From positions 1-18,043 of the forward strand of contig JAAEMD010000531.1 in assembly GCA_024225875.1 (NCBI GenBank): a stretch of 18,043 bases of DNA, in the 5' to 3' direction. A program made the translations under genes and the position numbers. Shown piece after piece: positions 8,898-16,295 of this stretch. The notes beneath the pieces were generated by a model. The model was not told the origin of the DNA. It made no database searches and was given only the letters and a program-made list of their open reading frames with translations. The stretch's first letter is position 1. Each line of letters begins with the position of its first letter. Source of the DNA: a bacterium. GTDB lineage: Bacteria; Margulisbacteria; Marinamargulisbacteria; JAAEMD01.

Positions 8898-8978
8898 TAT
8901 ACGCAATAACAGCATTCTTTACTTAAATATTATTTTTCTATATACTAAGACTAACCTTGGAATATACAAGGTAAAAAG

Positions 8979-9023
8979 AAAAGCTCTCGAAGATCTCCCC
9001 CCCCTAATTCGAGAGCTTTTTTT
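8979..9023. terminator. Strong bidirectional intrinsic terminator with C8 loop
   Basis: A 13-bp perfect stem, AAAAGCTCTCGAA (8979-8991) pairing with TTCGAGAGCTTTT (9008-9020), encloses a 16-nt loop and is followed by further T's. An A-rich tract before the left arm gives a U-run on the minus strand as well. It lies 118 bp beyond the stop of the minus-strand secretin gene and most likely ends that operon. No plus-strand gene leads into it. The loop contains eight consecutive C's (8997-9004). Confidence 0.85.
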
Positions 9024-9140
9024 ATATGCCCCCCCCCTATATTATTACTGTTACCCGTAATCGTTAAAAATTCAATGCAAATCAACTGTATAAGCTTGAT
9101 CTGATATTACCTGTATGCTGTAATTTTACAACAGTCACTT
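9024..9140. other. Non-coding spacer with C9 homopolymer
   Basis: A run of nine C's (9029-9037) is the main feature. It stands out in an AT-rich stretch and mirrors the C8 run in the adjacent terminator loop, each followed by TA. Weak dyads occur (ATTAC...GTAAT near 9041-9058; TGTAA..TTACA near 9118-9129). No gene is seen. Confidence 0.5.
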
Positions 9141-10166
9141 TTATCCTGAATGAAAAATATGAGGCGTTATTAAAAAAAGAATATCTGTTTTAGTCTTTTC
9201 CTGGTTTTCTCCCGTAAAAAGTCTGCCAATAAATGGCAAATCAGAAAAAAATGGCACAGCAGTAACATTACGCTTCATCTGCTCATCCATCAAGCCGGCA
9301 ATAACCAGGGTCTCCCCGTTCTTAATATAAACTGAGGTTTGAGCCTGACGAGAAGATAGAACAGGGTACTGCATTTCACCTAATGTCTGCCAAAGCTTAA
9401 TTGTAGAGACACGGGCATTGATTTCAGCTAAAATCAAATTACCACTTACTATTTTTGGCAAAATTTCCAGATCAATACCAGTATCTACGTGATGAACCTG
9501 ATTTGAATGGGAGTATTCTGATAATATAGTTGTAATATAAGGTACTCTATCACCGATTTTAATAACAGCTTTATTACTATCGACCGTTGAAACAGCTGGC
9601 TTTGCCAGTATATTTGCATACCCGTTTTTTACTAAATAAACCAGGCTCCCCTCAAGTTCATTAACAGGGTTGATTTTTCTGGTATTAAAGTCATAGTTAA
9701 TTTTAACTCCCGATGTAATATTTGCGAATAAATTTTTGTACTGATCAAAATTCTGATAATTAATTTCAATAATTTTCACCTCTATCCTTATCTGCGACAG
9801 AGCCTTATCCAGATTTTCAGCCACCTCCCTTATACGCTTATATGTTAATTTATCCGCATTAAATGTAATACTCCTGCTCCTGTTATCCACAGCTGCTACA
9901 AGATCAGGAAAAAGTTCCGACAACATTCTCCTGAAAATATCTGGACTCAGGTGTTTAATGAAAATGGTATATATTCTTTTATTTTCCTGCCTGCCTGCAA
10001 GACCTTCGTTTTTTATACGTTTCAGCCCTTTTAAATCAAATGCTTTGCCATAATTTAAAACAGACCGGCCAATATCACTGTCTGCATAACATAATCCATT
10101 CAAAAAACAAAAAGCAAACAGTGTTGCAGATAAAAAATACATTATCCTAAATAGTTTCAAATTCAA
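9141..10166 (-). CDS. Short secretin-domain protein (GspD/PilQ-like)
   Basis: The protein should form a ring channel in the outer membrane. It begins with a signal peptide (K4, R7, hydrophobic core, 'LCYA' near residue 27). One NolW-like domain at about 63-120 follows ('IYTIFIKHLSPDIFRRML' through 'RIREVAENLD'). A secretin core at about 126-338 contains 'AKPAVSTVDSNKAVIKIG' and the family signature 'VPFFSDLPFIGRLF' with 'DILFLITPHI' near the end. At 341 aa it is much shorter than PilQ or GspD and has no N0/AMIN domain or repeated NolW domains. The start is uncertain. TTG 10166 overlaps the upstream gene by 20 bp and gives a charged signal-peptide n-region. ATG 10142, just after the upstream stop, has little room for a Shine-Dalgarno. 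It is the last gene of a three-gene operon. Confidence 0.85.
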   Translation of the reverse strand: MNLKLFRIMYFLSATLFAFCFLNGLCYADSDIGRSVLNYGKAFDLKGLKRIKNEGLAGRQENKRIYTIFIKHLSPDIFRRMLSELFPDLVAAVDNRSRSITFNADKLTYKRIREVAENLDKALSQIRIEVKIIEINYQNFDQYKNLFANITSGVKINYDFNTRKINPVNELEGSLVYLVKNGYANILAKPAVSTVDSNKAVIKIGDRVPYITTILSEYSHSNQVHHVDTGIDLEILPKIVSGNLILAEINARVSTIKLWQTLGEMQYPVLSSRQAQTSVYIKNGETLVIAGLMDEQMKRNVTAVPFFSDLPFIGRLFTGENQEKTKTDILFLITPHIFHSG

Positions 10167-10557
10167 TAGAAATTCTTACCCTCTTTTCCATAAAAATTAT
10201 ACTCAGCATCCTTAAAGACACCCTGTTTTGTATTATAATTTCATATAACTTTTCCATAACAACACCCACATAATCACAATCTATATCTGCAATAGTCATC
10301 GTTTCTCTCTGTTTTATATTTACACCGTACACACCTCTGCTGCCACTTATTTGATTTAACAGCTTCTTAATATTAACAAGACTGCTGACAGCTGACTTTT
10401 CCTTCGTTTCTAACCGTACTCTATTCTGTTTAATAAATACCCTGTTGCGGCAGAACTGCTTATATTCAGGAAACACAAACAACCTGCCCATAAACACAAT
10501 CAGAAACAAATTTAAAAAAACAGTTTTTCTATCTAAAGCTGAAAATACGCTACGCAT
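10147..10557 (-). CDS. PilO/GspM-like membrane protein (small)
   Basis: The 136-aa protein has one membrane helix near the N-terminus (about 11-28, 'KTVFLNLFLIVFMGRLF'). A basic helical region (about 35-70) follows. The C-terminal segment alternates helix and strand ('EKLYEIIIQ', 'VSLRMLSIIF', 'VRISIEFETI'), like the ferredoxin-like end of GspM/PilO proteins. The assignment depends mainly on this topology and on its place between a PilN-like gene and a secretin. Sequence identity to known PilO cannot be judged here. The ATG at 10557 has AGGA eight bases upstream and overlaps the end of the preceding gene by 25 bp. Its own end overlaps the likely secretin start, so the three genes are probably translationally coupled. 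Confidence 0.6.
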   Translation of the reverse strand: MRSVFSALDRKTVFLNLFLIVFMGRLFVFPEYKQFCRNRVFIKQNRVRLETKEKSAVSSLVNIKKLLNQISGSRGVYGVNIKQRETMTIADIDCDYVGVVMEKLYEIIIQNRVSLRMLSIIFMEKRVRISIEFETI

Positions 10558-11285
10558 TTAATAAGTCCTTTTCTTACTTCCAAAAAACTGTTGTTCCTGT
10601 TTTTAAAATCATTTTCTTTCTCAAAATTCTGTAAGCTTCTTATAAATACTTCCGTATTACTTGTCTGCAAATAACCTTCTACCTTTATATTATTAGAATC
10701 AATTTTCATTTCTTTTATATAAAAAGGCATGTTACTTAATTCAGAGTACTGCTTAAAAAAAGACAGGCTCTCTTTCACATTCCGTTCATATTCTGCTTCT
10801 TTTTTCTCTTCCATACCAATTAACTTTTGTATACGGTCTTTTTGAAAAGATATTAAGTTCGTTTGATGCCTGATCCTGTTGTCAAAAATTAATATACAGG
10901 CAATAGTACAAAACAAAATAAAACTCATAATAATCCTGCCAGCAGATGCAAAGACCGGTGCTTCATTATATTTTCTATTGCCCGCATATATCTGATCAAT
11001 TACATAACCCTGCGACAAAAATATTTTCTTTATATGATTGATGATACGAGAAGAAATACTATATCTGTTTTTTAAAATAAAATTATTGAACCCGGCCTCA
11101 GCCTTTATACAGATACATTTGCTTAACTTTATTTTTATTTTCTTCTTATTACCCAAAAGCTCAAAAACCCTGACCTGATCTTCTAATTCATTAAGAAATC
11201 TATAAAACGATATTAAAAGCCTCTTATCACCGACATAAATATCTTCTTTTTTAAAATATATTGTCTGTGTACCCGAAAAAACCAT
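10533..11285 (-). CDS. PilN/GspL-like inner-membrane assembly protein
   Basis: The 250-aa protein has a cytoplasmic N-terminal part (1-110) that I do not recognise. It might be a remnant of, or substitute for, the actin-like region of GspL, but no nucleotide motif is visible. One membrane helix at about 113-133 and a charged helix (about 138-172) follow. The C-terminal domain at about 175-250 has the PilN pattern: 'IKEMKIDSNNIKVEGYLQ', then 'FIRSLQNFEKENDF', then a final strand. Known PilN and GspL proteins connect the cytoplasmic platform to PilO/GspM and the secretin. It is the first gene of the operon. The Shine-Dalgarno before ATG 11283-11285 is poor. Confidence 0.65.
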   Translation of the reverse strand: MVFSGTQTIYFKKEDIYVGDKRLLISFYRFLNELEDQVRVFELLGNKKKIKIKLSKCICIKAEAGFNNFILKNRYSISSRIINHIKKIFLSQGYVIDQIYAGNRKYNEAPVFASAGRIIMSFILFCTIACILIFDNRIRHQTNLISFQKDRIQKLIGMEEKKEAEYERNVKESLSFFKQYSELSNMPFYIKEMKIDSNNIKVEGYLQTSNTEVFIRSLQNFEKENDFKNRNNSFLEVRKGLIKCVAYFQL

Positions 11286-11345
11286 TAAAAAAAATTATCA
11301 TACCTGACTTTATTACGTCAATTTATATTTATTTTCATATATTAT

Positions 11346-11362
11346 ATTACATTAAATGTAAT
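11346..11362. promoter_or_regulatory. Perfect 17-bp palindrome, candidate operator
   Basis: ATTACATT-A-AATGTAAT is an exact inverted repeat of 8 bp with a single central base. It lies in the 169-bp gap between two divergent transcription units (PilN-like leftward, yjbQ rightward), 61 bp upstream of the leftward start codon and 93 bp upstream of the rightward one. This is a typical position and size for a dimeric repressor site. AT-rich DNA makes chance palindromes more likely, and no regulator gene is adjacent. Confidence 0.4.
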
Positions 11363-11410
11363 TAAGTCGTGCTGTATATTTTTTCTTTATCCCTTTTCAA
11401 GGAATAGTTC

Positions 11411-11416
11411 TATAAT
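11411..11416 (+). promoter_or_regulatory. Likely -10 box for the yjbQ operon
   Basis: TATAAT matches the sigma70 -10 consensus exactly and lies 38 bp before the yjbQ ATG. No good -35 stands 16-18 bp upstream (the sequence there is close to TATCCC). The promoter may therefore need an activator, or the match may be chance in AT-rich DNA. The ribosome-binding site AGGAG, 10 nt before the ATG at 11455, is good. Confidence 0.4.
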
Positions 11417-11454
11417 TATTATTAAACAACGCTATATTCAGGAGAGTATTTTTT

Positions 11455-11871
11455 ATGAAGCACTATCGAAAAGAACTATGGTTCAGTACATCTTCAAGAA
11501 GAAAACTGATTAATATAACAGCTGATATAAATAACTGTTTAAAAGAAAGCCTCATCAAAGAGGGTCTGCTGCTCTGCAATGCCATGCATATCACATCGAG
11601 CGTATTTATTAATGACGATGAATCCGGCCTGCATCAGGATTTTGAAATCTGGCTGGAAAAACTGGCACCTGAAAAACCCTACTCCAGATATCATCACAAC
11701 TCCTTTGAAGATAATGCAGACGCACACCTGAAGCGTACTATTATGGGAAGAGAGGTGGTTGTAGCAATAACAGAAGGCCGGCTGGATTTCGGACCATGGG
11801 AGCAAATATTCTATGGTGAGTTTGATGGTAAAAGAAAAAAACGAGTATTAGTCAAAATCACAGGCACCTGA
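11455..11871 (+). CDS. yjbQ: YjbQ family protein (UPF0047)
   Basis: The 138-aa length is the family norm. The family pattern is present: 'MHITSSVFINDDESGL' at 44-59 (usually HTTA.lxINE), then 'HHNSFEDNADAHLKRTIMG' at 80-98 with N87 and H91. 'ITEGRLDFGPWEQIFYGEFD' follows at 105-124, corresponding to the usual GxLxLGTWQxIfxxEFDG. Members form a compact trimer with a metal-like site. One biochemical annotation is secondary thiamine-phosphate synthase activity, but the real cellular role is unsettled. The first of a tight gene group, it ends four bases before the radical SAM gene, which suggests a functional link. Two usual consensus positions differ (T to P and Q to E around W115), which may alter the site. 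Confidence 0.9.
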   Translation: MKHYRKELWFSTSSRRKLINITADINNCLKESLIKEGLLLCNAMHITSSVFINDDESGLHQDFEIWLEKLAPEKPYSRYHHNSFEDNADAHLKRTIMGREVVVAITEGRLDFGPWEQIFYGEFDGKRKKRVLVKITGT

Positions 11872-11875
11872 AACT

Positions 11876-12622
11876 ATGAACTCATTTTTCAATCCTTTTT
11901 CCCAGGGCACAATAAAAGTAACAGATACCTGCAATTTACGATGTCGCGCCTGCACTTTGTGGAGAAAGGACTATGTTAACTCTATAAATTCAGACACTAT
12001 TATTAATCTAATTAAAAAAAATAAATTCTTCAATATATATTCCAGAAAGAAAATATTTAATATTATAGGAGGAGATCCTTTATGCTCAGCTGATTTACCC
12101 TGTATACTTAGTTTCTTAAAAAGAAATAACATCAAAATAAACATCTGGACTCATGGTATTCATCCCTATGAGTCTTTTGAAAAAACATTTATGTTCTCGG
12201 ACAACTTTTTTATATACCTCCCCTCCCCGGATCCCGATGAATACCGTGAAGTAAGCGGCAATAACGGTTTGAGTCAGTTCAAGGATACAGTTAATTTTCT
12301 GCTGGAAAACAAAAAAAACATTATTATTAACTTTCCGATAAATACTTCTAATATACAGTTACTGCCAGATGTTTATGAGATAATCTATGAAAAAAAAATA
12401 TATGGGCTCTTTCATTACAATAACAGGGACAATTTTTCCAGTGATTCAAAAAAATATATAAAACGCTTCTATAACATAAGAAATATTTTAGTTTATAAAT
12501 CAATATCAATGGATTCTTTATGCACATCATTCCCTGCAAAAAGCCTGAACAACCCTGTTCATTATTATAAAAATTTCTTTTTTGAATTATTTAATAGCCT
12601 CAGACAAAAATATACTCTATAA
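11876..12622 (+). CDS. Short radical SAM protein
   Basis: The 248-aa protein has the [4Fe-4S] cluster motif C19-x3-C23-x2-C26 ('TCNLRCRACTLW') close to the N-terminus. A 'GGDPL' stands at 65-69 where most family members have GGEP for SAM binding. The TIM-barrel pattern continues with 'INIWTHGI' and later strands, but the C-terminus is short and has no SPASM or other auxiliary cysteine cluster. The reaction is not identifiable. Candidates include peptide or cofactor modification, or an activase-like role. It begins four bases after yjbQ and has no clear Shine-Dalgarno, so coupled translation is likely. It is richer in A+T and lysine/asparagine/isoleucine than yjbQ or glyQ, which could mean recent transfer or rapid divergence. 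Confidence 0.8.
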   Translation: MNSFFNPFSQGTIKVTDTCNLRCRACTLWRKDYVNSINSDTIINLIKKNKFFNIYSRKKIFNIIGGDPLCSADLPCILSFLKRNNIKINIWTHGIHPYESFEKTFMFSDNFFIYLPSPDPDEYREVSGNNGLSQFKDTVNFLLENKKNIIINFPINTSNIQLLPDVYEIIYEKKIYGLFHYNNRDNFSSDSKKYIKRFYNIRNILVYKSISMDSLCTSFPAKSLNNPVHYYKNFFFELFNSLRQKYTL

Positions 12623-12664
12623 TGGATCTGCTGAATTTTATTAATTAATTTTAAGATTGTTTAA

Positions 12665-13555
12665 ATGCTTACATTTCAAGAAATAATATTTATTTTACAG
12701 GATTTTTGGAATAAAAAAGGCTGCTTGATCTTACAGCCATACGACACTGAAAAAGGTGCCGGTACCATGAGCCCTCACACTTTTTTAAAAGTACTGGGTC
12801 CCGACCCGTGGAATGTTGCATATATTGAGCCATCCAGGAGACCTGCTGACGGGCGTTTTGCAGAAAATCCTAACCGCACACAACACTATTTTCAGTTTCA
12901 GGTAATATTAAAGCCATCGCCTCTCAATGTTCAGGATATGTTTATTCAAAGTATGGAAGCACTTGGGATCAGCCACCTTGAACATGATATTAGATTCGTA
13001 GAAGATAACTGGGAATCTCCCACGCTTGGCGCATGGGGGGTCGGCTGGGAAGTCTGGTTAAATGGGGTCGAAGTAACTCAATTCACCTATTTTCAACAAT
13101 GCGGGGGCCAGGATCTATACCCCTGTCCAGTAGAAATCACTTACGGCCTTGAACGTCTTGCAATGGTCATTCAAAACAAAAAAAATATTTTTGATCTAGT
13201 CTGGCAAAATAATAATAATAATGAAATAAGTTACGGAGATATCTTTAAAAAAAGCGAAATAGAGTCCTGCCACTACAACTTTGAAGCTGCAAACACTGAA
13301 AATCTTTTCAGCTTATTTAACATTTATGAAAATGAGTGCTGTCATACCCTTAAACAAAACCTGGCGATTCCAGCCTATGATTACTGTTTGAAATGTTCTC
13401 ATATTTTTAATCTTCTGGATGCTCGCGGAGTAATATCGGTAACTGAGCGTATGACTTATATATCACGGATCAGAAAACTTGCCAGAGATTGCGCTACTAT
13501 GTACTGTAACCCGGAAAATGAAAAAGGAAATACAAAAAGAAATAATGATAAATAA
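12665..13555 (+). CDS. glyQ: Glycyl-tRNA synthetase alpha subunit
   Basis: The 296-aa catalytic subunit of the alpha2beta2 glycyl-tRNA synthetase activates glycine and charges tRNA-Gly. The class II signatures are clear: 'LTFQEIIFILQDFWNKKGC' at the start, then 'YDTEKGAGTMSPHTFLKVLG', 'YIEPSRRPADGRFAENPNR' and 'QHYFQFQVILKPSP' through the core. The motif-3 region is 'VEITYGLERLAMV' near 160-172. Length and motifs are normal. The start is ATG 12665, 42 bp after the radical SAM stop, with only a weak Shine-Dalgarno. There is no T-box leader in the short gap. Its 3' end overlaps glyS by 11 bp. Confidence 0.97.
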   Translation: MLTFQEIIFILQDFWNKKGCLILQPYDTEKGAGTMSPHTFLKVLGPDPWNVAYIEPSRRPADGRFAENPNRTQHYFQFQVILKPSPLNVQDMFIQSMEALGISHLEHDIRFVEDNWESPTLGAWGVGWEVWLNGVEVTQFTYFQQCGGQDLYPCPVEITYGLERLAMVIQNKKNIFDLVWQNNNNNEISYGDIFKKSEIESCHYNFEAANTENLFSLFNIYENECCHTLKQNLAIPAYDYCLKCSHIFNLLDARGVISVTERMTYISRIRKLARDCATMYCNPENEKGNTKRNNDK

Positions 13556-15629
13556 AAAAGAGTTTATATTCGAAACAGGTACAGAGGAAATCCCAGCCAG
13601 ATTCATGGAGGCTCTTCTGAACGATCTTGCAGCAAAGGCCATAGAGTTATTAAATAAAGCCCGACTATCATATTCAACAGTAAAAACCACAGGAACATAC
13701 AGGCGATTAACTTTAATTGTATCCGATCTCATAGAAAAACAGGATAATATAACAAAACTGATCAAAGGCCCTCCGTTAAAAATATCCATTGATGAAAAAG
13801 GGAATTACCTGCCTCCGGCTAAAGGTTTTGCAAAAAAAATGAATATTAAGCTGGCTGACCTTAAAATAATAGAAGAAAAAGGCATAAAGTTCATTCAGGC
13901 AGAAAAAAAAGAAGCAGGACAAAACGTTCAAACTCTATTTCAATCATTAATACCGGAACTAATATCCAGTTTAAGTTTACCAATAGCTATGAAATGGGGC
14001 ACTGAGAAACAATCGTTTATACGTCCTGTCCACTGGATACTGTGTATGTATGACAAAGAAATCATACCATTTGAAATATTCGGTATTTCTTCATCAAACT
14101 ATTCCTTTGGTCATCGTCTATTAACCAAAAACACAGATGACAACTTTATCGCCAGCGGTGCACCCGTAAAAATAGAAAAAGCCAAAGACTACGAAAGCAG
14201 GCTAATGAAGAGTTATGTTCTTGTAGATCAGGAAAAACGAAAATGGCTGATCAAAGATTACCTGGAAGGTAAAATAGATAAGAACGCCATTGATAGTGAC
14301 CTTGTAACAGAGACTACATATCTGACAGAGCAGCCTAAACCAATGCATGGACAATTCGATCCTGAATACCTTAAAATCCCAAAAGAAGTACTTATACAGT
14401 GCATGAAAAAAAATCAGAAGTTTTTTCCTGTAACTAGAAAAGGCGAATTTATGCCTGAATTCATAACTATTGCTGATAATGTAACTCATAAAAGTTCTGC
14501 AAACATAATAGCCGGTAATGAAGAAGTTTTAAGGGCCCGCCTGGAAGATGTTAAATTCTTTTGGGAGGCCGATAACAAAATTAAATTAGAGTCTAACCTT
14601 GAAAAGTTAAAGCAGGTTGTTTTTCAGAAAGGTCTGGGAACAATATATGACAAGGTATTGAGACTGGACAAATTAAGCGTTTACCTTACCGAAAAGCTCA
14701 TGCTGAACACATATAAAGATGAAATAAAACGGACTGTCTACCTGTGCAAAACAGATCTTGTATCAAATATGGTTTTCGAGTTACCTGGACTTCAAGGTAC
14801 AATGGGAAAACTTTATGCACTTAATCAACAGGAAGACAGCCTGGTTGCAGCTGGTATTGAAGAACACTATTATCCAAAATATGCCGGAGGACAGCTGCCA
14901 TTATCTCCAACAGGGATAGTGACAGCTCTGGCTGATAAATTTGATACTGTAGTATCATGCTTTCAAAACGGACTTATCCCAACCGGGTCTCAAGATCCAT
15001 GGGGAGTTAGAAGGGCCGTATATGGGATACTTCAGATTGTTTATAACAATAAATACACTATATCGCTGGAAAAATGTATTGATAAAGCTTATGCAGTCTT
15101 AAATAAAGACAGCAGTAACAAAGAGGAACTATTGAGGTTCTTTAATCAAAGACTAAGATCCTTTTATATTGATAATGGTTTATCTTATGATACGGTTGAA
15201 GCAACTTTAGCAAACTCACTGCAAAACATAATCAAAAGTGAATCAATATCAAAGGCATTAGATATCAAACGTATAGAAAAACCGGTAGAGTTCAAACTTC
15301 TGGTAGATACAGCTATAAGAATTAAGCGTCTGTCCCCGGAAATATCCAGCTGTCAAGTTGATCAAAGCTTATTTGAAATCAATGAAGAAAATACGGCCTG
15401 GACAGCTTACAACAAGACCAGCAGAACAATAGATGGACTTTATAAAAACAATGAATATGATCAATTAATAGACTCTCTAATAGATTTATCCAGGGCTGTA
15501 ACAAATTATTTTGATCAGGTACTGGTTATGAGTAAAAATGATAAAATAAAACAAAACCGCCTTTCTTTTATTCTAAGTTTAAATAAACTATATCAGCTTT
15601 GCGCTGATTTCGAAAAAATTGTTATATAG
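13545..15629 (+). CDS. glyS: Glycyl-tRNA synthetase beta subunit
   Basis: The 694-aa subunit recognises tRNA-Gly and completes the heterotetramer with GlyQ. 'EFIFETGTEEIPARFM' near the N-terminus is the family opening, and 'VKTTGTYRRLTLIV' follows. The B3/B4- and HD-like core includes 'QGTMGKLYALNQ' and 'LADKFDTVVSCFQNGLIPTGSQDPWGVRR'-type segments. The end resembles a DALR anticodon-binding domain. I chose ATG 13545 because it gives the normal N-terminus directly before 'INKKEF' and overlaps the glyQ stop by 11 bp. A longer frame from 13479 adds an atypical extension that merely reads through glyQ sequence. The gene is complete. Confidence 0.96.
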   Translation: MINKKEFIFETGTEEIPARFMEALLNDLAAKAIELLNKARLSYSTVKTTGTYRRLTLIVSDLIEKQDNITKLIKGPPLKISIDEKGNYLPPAKGFAKKMNIKLADLKIIEEKGIKFIQAEKKEAGQNVQTLFQSLIPELISSLSLPIAMKWGTEKQSFIRPVHWILCMYDKEIIPFEIFGISSSNYSFGHRLLTKNTDDNFIASGAPVKIEKAKDYESRLMKSYVLVDQEKRKWLIKDYLEGKIDKNAIDSDLVTETTYLTEQPKPMHGQFDPEYLKIPKEVLIQCMKKNQKFFPVTRKGEFMPEFITIADNVTHKSSANIIAGNEEVLRARLEDVKFFWEADNKIKLESNLEKLKQVVFQKGLGTIYDKVLRLDKLSVYLTEKLMLNTYKDEIKRTVYLCKTDLVSNMVFELPGLQGTMGKLYALNQQEDSLVAAGIEEHYYPKYAGGQLPLSPTGIVTALADKFDTVVSCFQNGLIPTGSQDPWGVRRAVYGILQIVYNNKYTISLEKCIDKAYAVLNKDSSNKEELLRFFNQRLRSFYIDNGLSYDTVEATLANSLQNIIKSESISKALDIKRIEKPVEFKLLVDTAIRIKRLSPEISSCQVDQSLFEINEENTAWTAYNKTSRTIDGLYKNNEYDQLIDSLIDLSRAVTNYFDQVLVMSKNDKIKQNRLSFILSLNKLYQLCADFEKIVI

Positions 15630-15740
15630 CAACCTTTCAACTTACTGATATTCAGGTTTACCAAAAGAGCCAGCTAATTCAGCTTAAAGTAAAGGAGGCC
15701 GCTTCTGATATCATCCAGACAATTTTCAGTGTAGCTGATC

Positions 15741-16295
15741 TCAAAGCATTTCCGAAAAAGGCCGATCATCAATATACAGTTCTTCCAGTACGGCCTCTCC
15801 TTTTAAAGAACGGACTGTTATATAAGCATTTTTTTGTGACTGAAGTTTAATACCGCTACTCTTAAGTTTATTAATAAATTTTTCTTCTATGTAGTAACGT
15901 TCAAAAGGTAATTTCAGCTTCACTATATATTTATCTGCACCATACTTTCTGCTTATCCACATTACTCTGGCTCTGATATAAGCATGATCGTCTGGTTTTC
16001 TGTTAGTTATATCCTGGATATAAGAGTAGCTATCCTGATCTTTATTTATTAAAGCGTATACACTCTTTCCTTTGTGTATGTTACTGATGCGGTTGATCTC
16101 TACTCTATTGTCAATATTAAGCAAAATATATTTCCCTCTGAAAAAATCATAATAATTGACAGGCCTTATTTTAAATTTTAAGAGCGCCCCATTTTTCAGG
16201 GTTCGTTCTCTGGAAATTATCTGGGAAACTACAAACCATATCTGTATAATACAGGCCATTATAAATATAATTTTGAATATACCTGCTCTATTCAT
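15741..16295 (-). CDS. GDYXXLXY-type membrane-anchored protein
   Basis: This protein of about 184 aa has one N-terminal membrane helix ('IFKIIFIMACIIQIWFVV', about 6-24) and then a soluble, probably periplasmic or extracellular, domain. 'RPVNYYDFFRGKYILLN' at 44-60 corresponds to the family motif, with GKYILLN in place of GDYxxLxY. Such proteins are commonly encoded next to DUF2157 membrane proteins and have no known function. The start is ATG 16295, inside the 3' end of the upstream gene (8-bp overlap, ATGAATAG). A longer frame back to 16400 would overlap that gene by over 100 bp and lacks a family-like N-terminus. It is convergent with glyS; I saw no clear terminator in the 111-bp gap. Confidence 0.78.
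   Translation of the reverse strand: MNRAGIFKIIFIMACIIQIWFVVSQIISRERTLKNGALLKFKIRPVNYYDFFRGKYILLNIDNRVEINRISNIHKGKSVYALINKDQDSYSYIQDITNRKPDDHAYIRARVMWISRKYGADKYIVKLKLPFERYYIEEKFINKLKSSGIKLQSQKNAYITVRSLKGEAVLEELYIDDRPFSEML

Noticed and set aside
8803..9060. Small open frame of 85 codons in the gap before the export operon
   Set aside because: It runs through the palindromic repeat, the terminator hairpin and both C tracts and shows no protein family. It is an artefact of these structures.
12623..12664. T-box or glycine riboswitch before glyQ
   Set aside because: The gap is only 42 bp and holds no stem or T-box motif.
13479..13544. Extended N-terminus for glyS
   Set aside because: The extra 22 residues are translated from glyQ sequence in another frame and do not resemble the family's N-terminus.
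15642..15850. Plus-strand open frame after glyS ('LKVKEAASDIIQTIFSVADL')
   Set aside because: It has no start codon or ribosome-binding site, and most of it lies antisense to the end of the GDYXXLXY-type gene.
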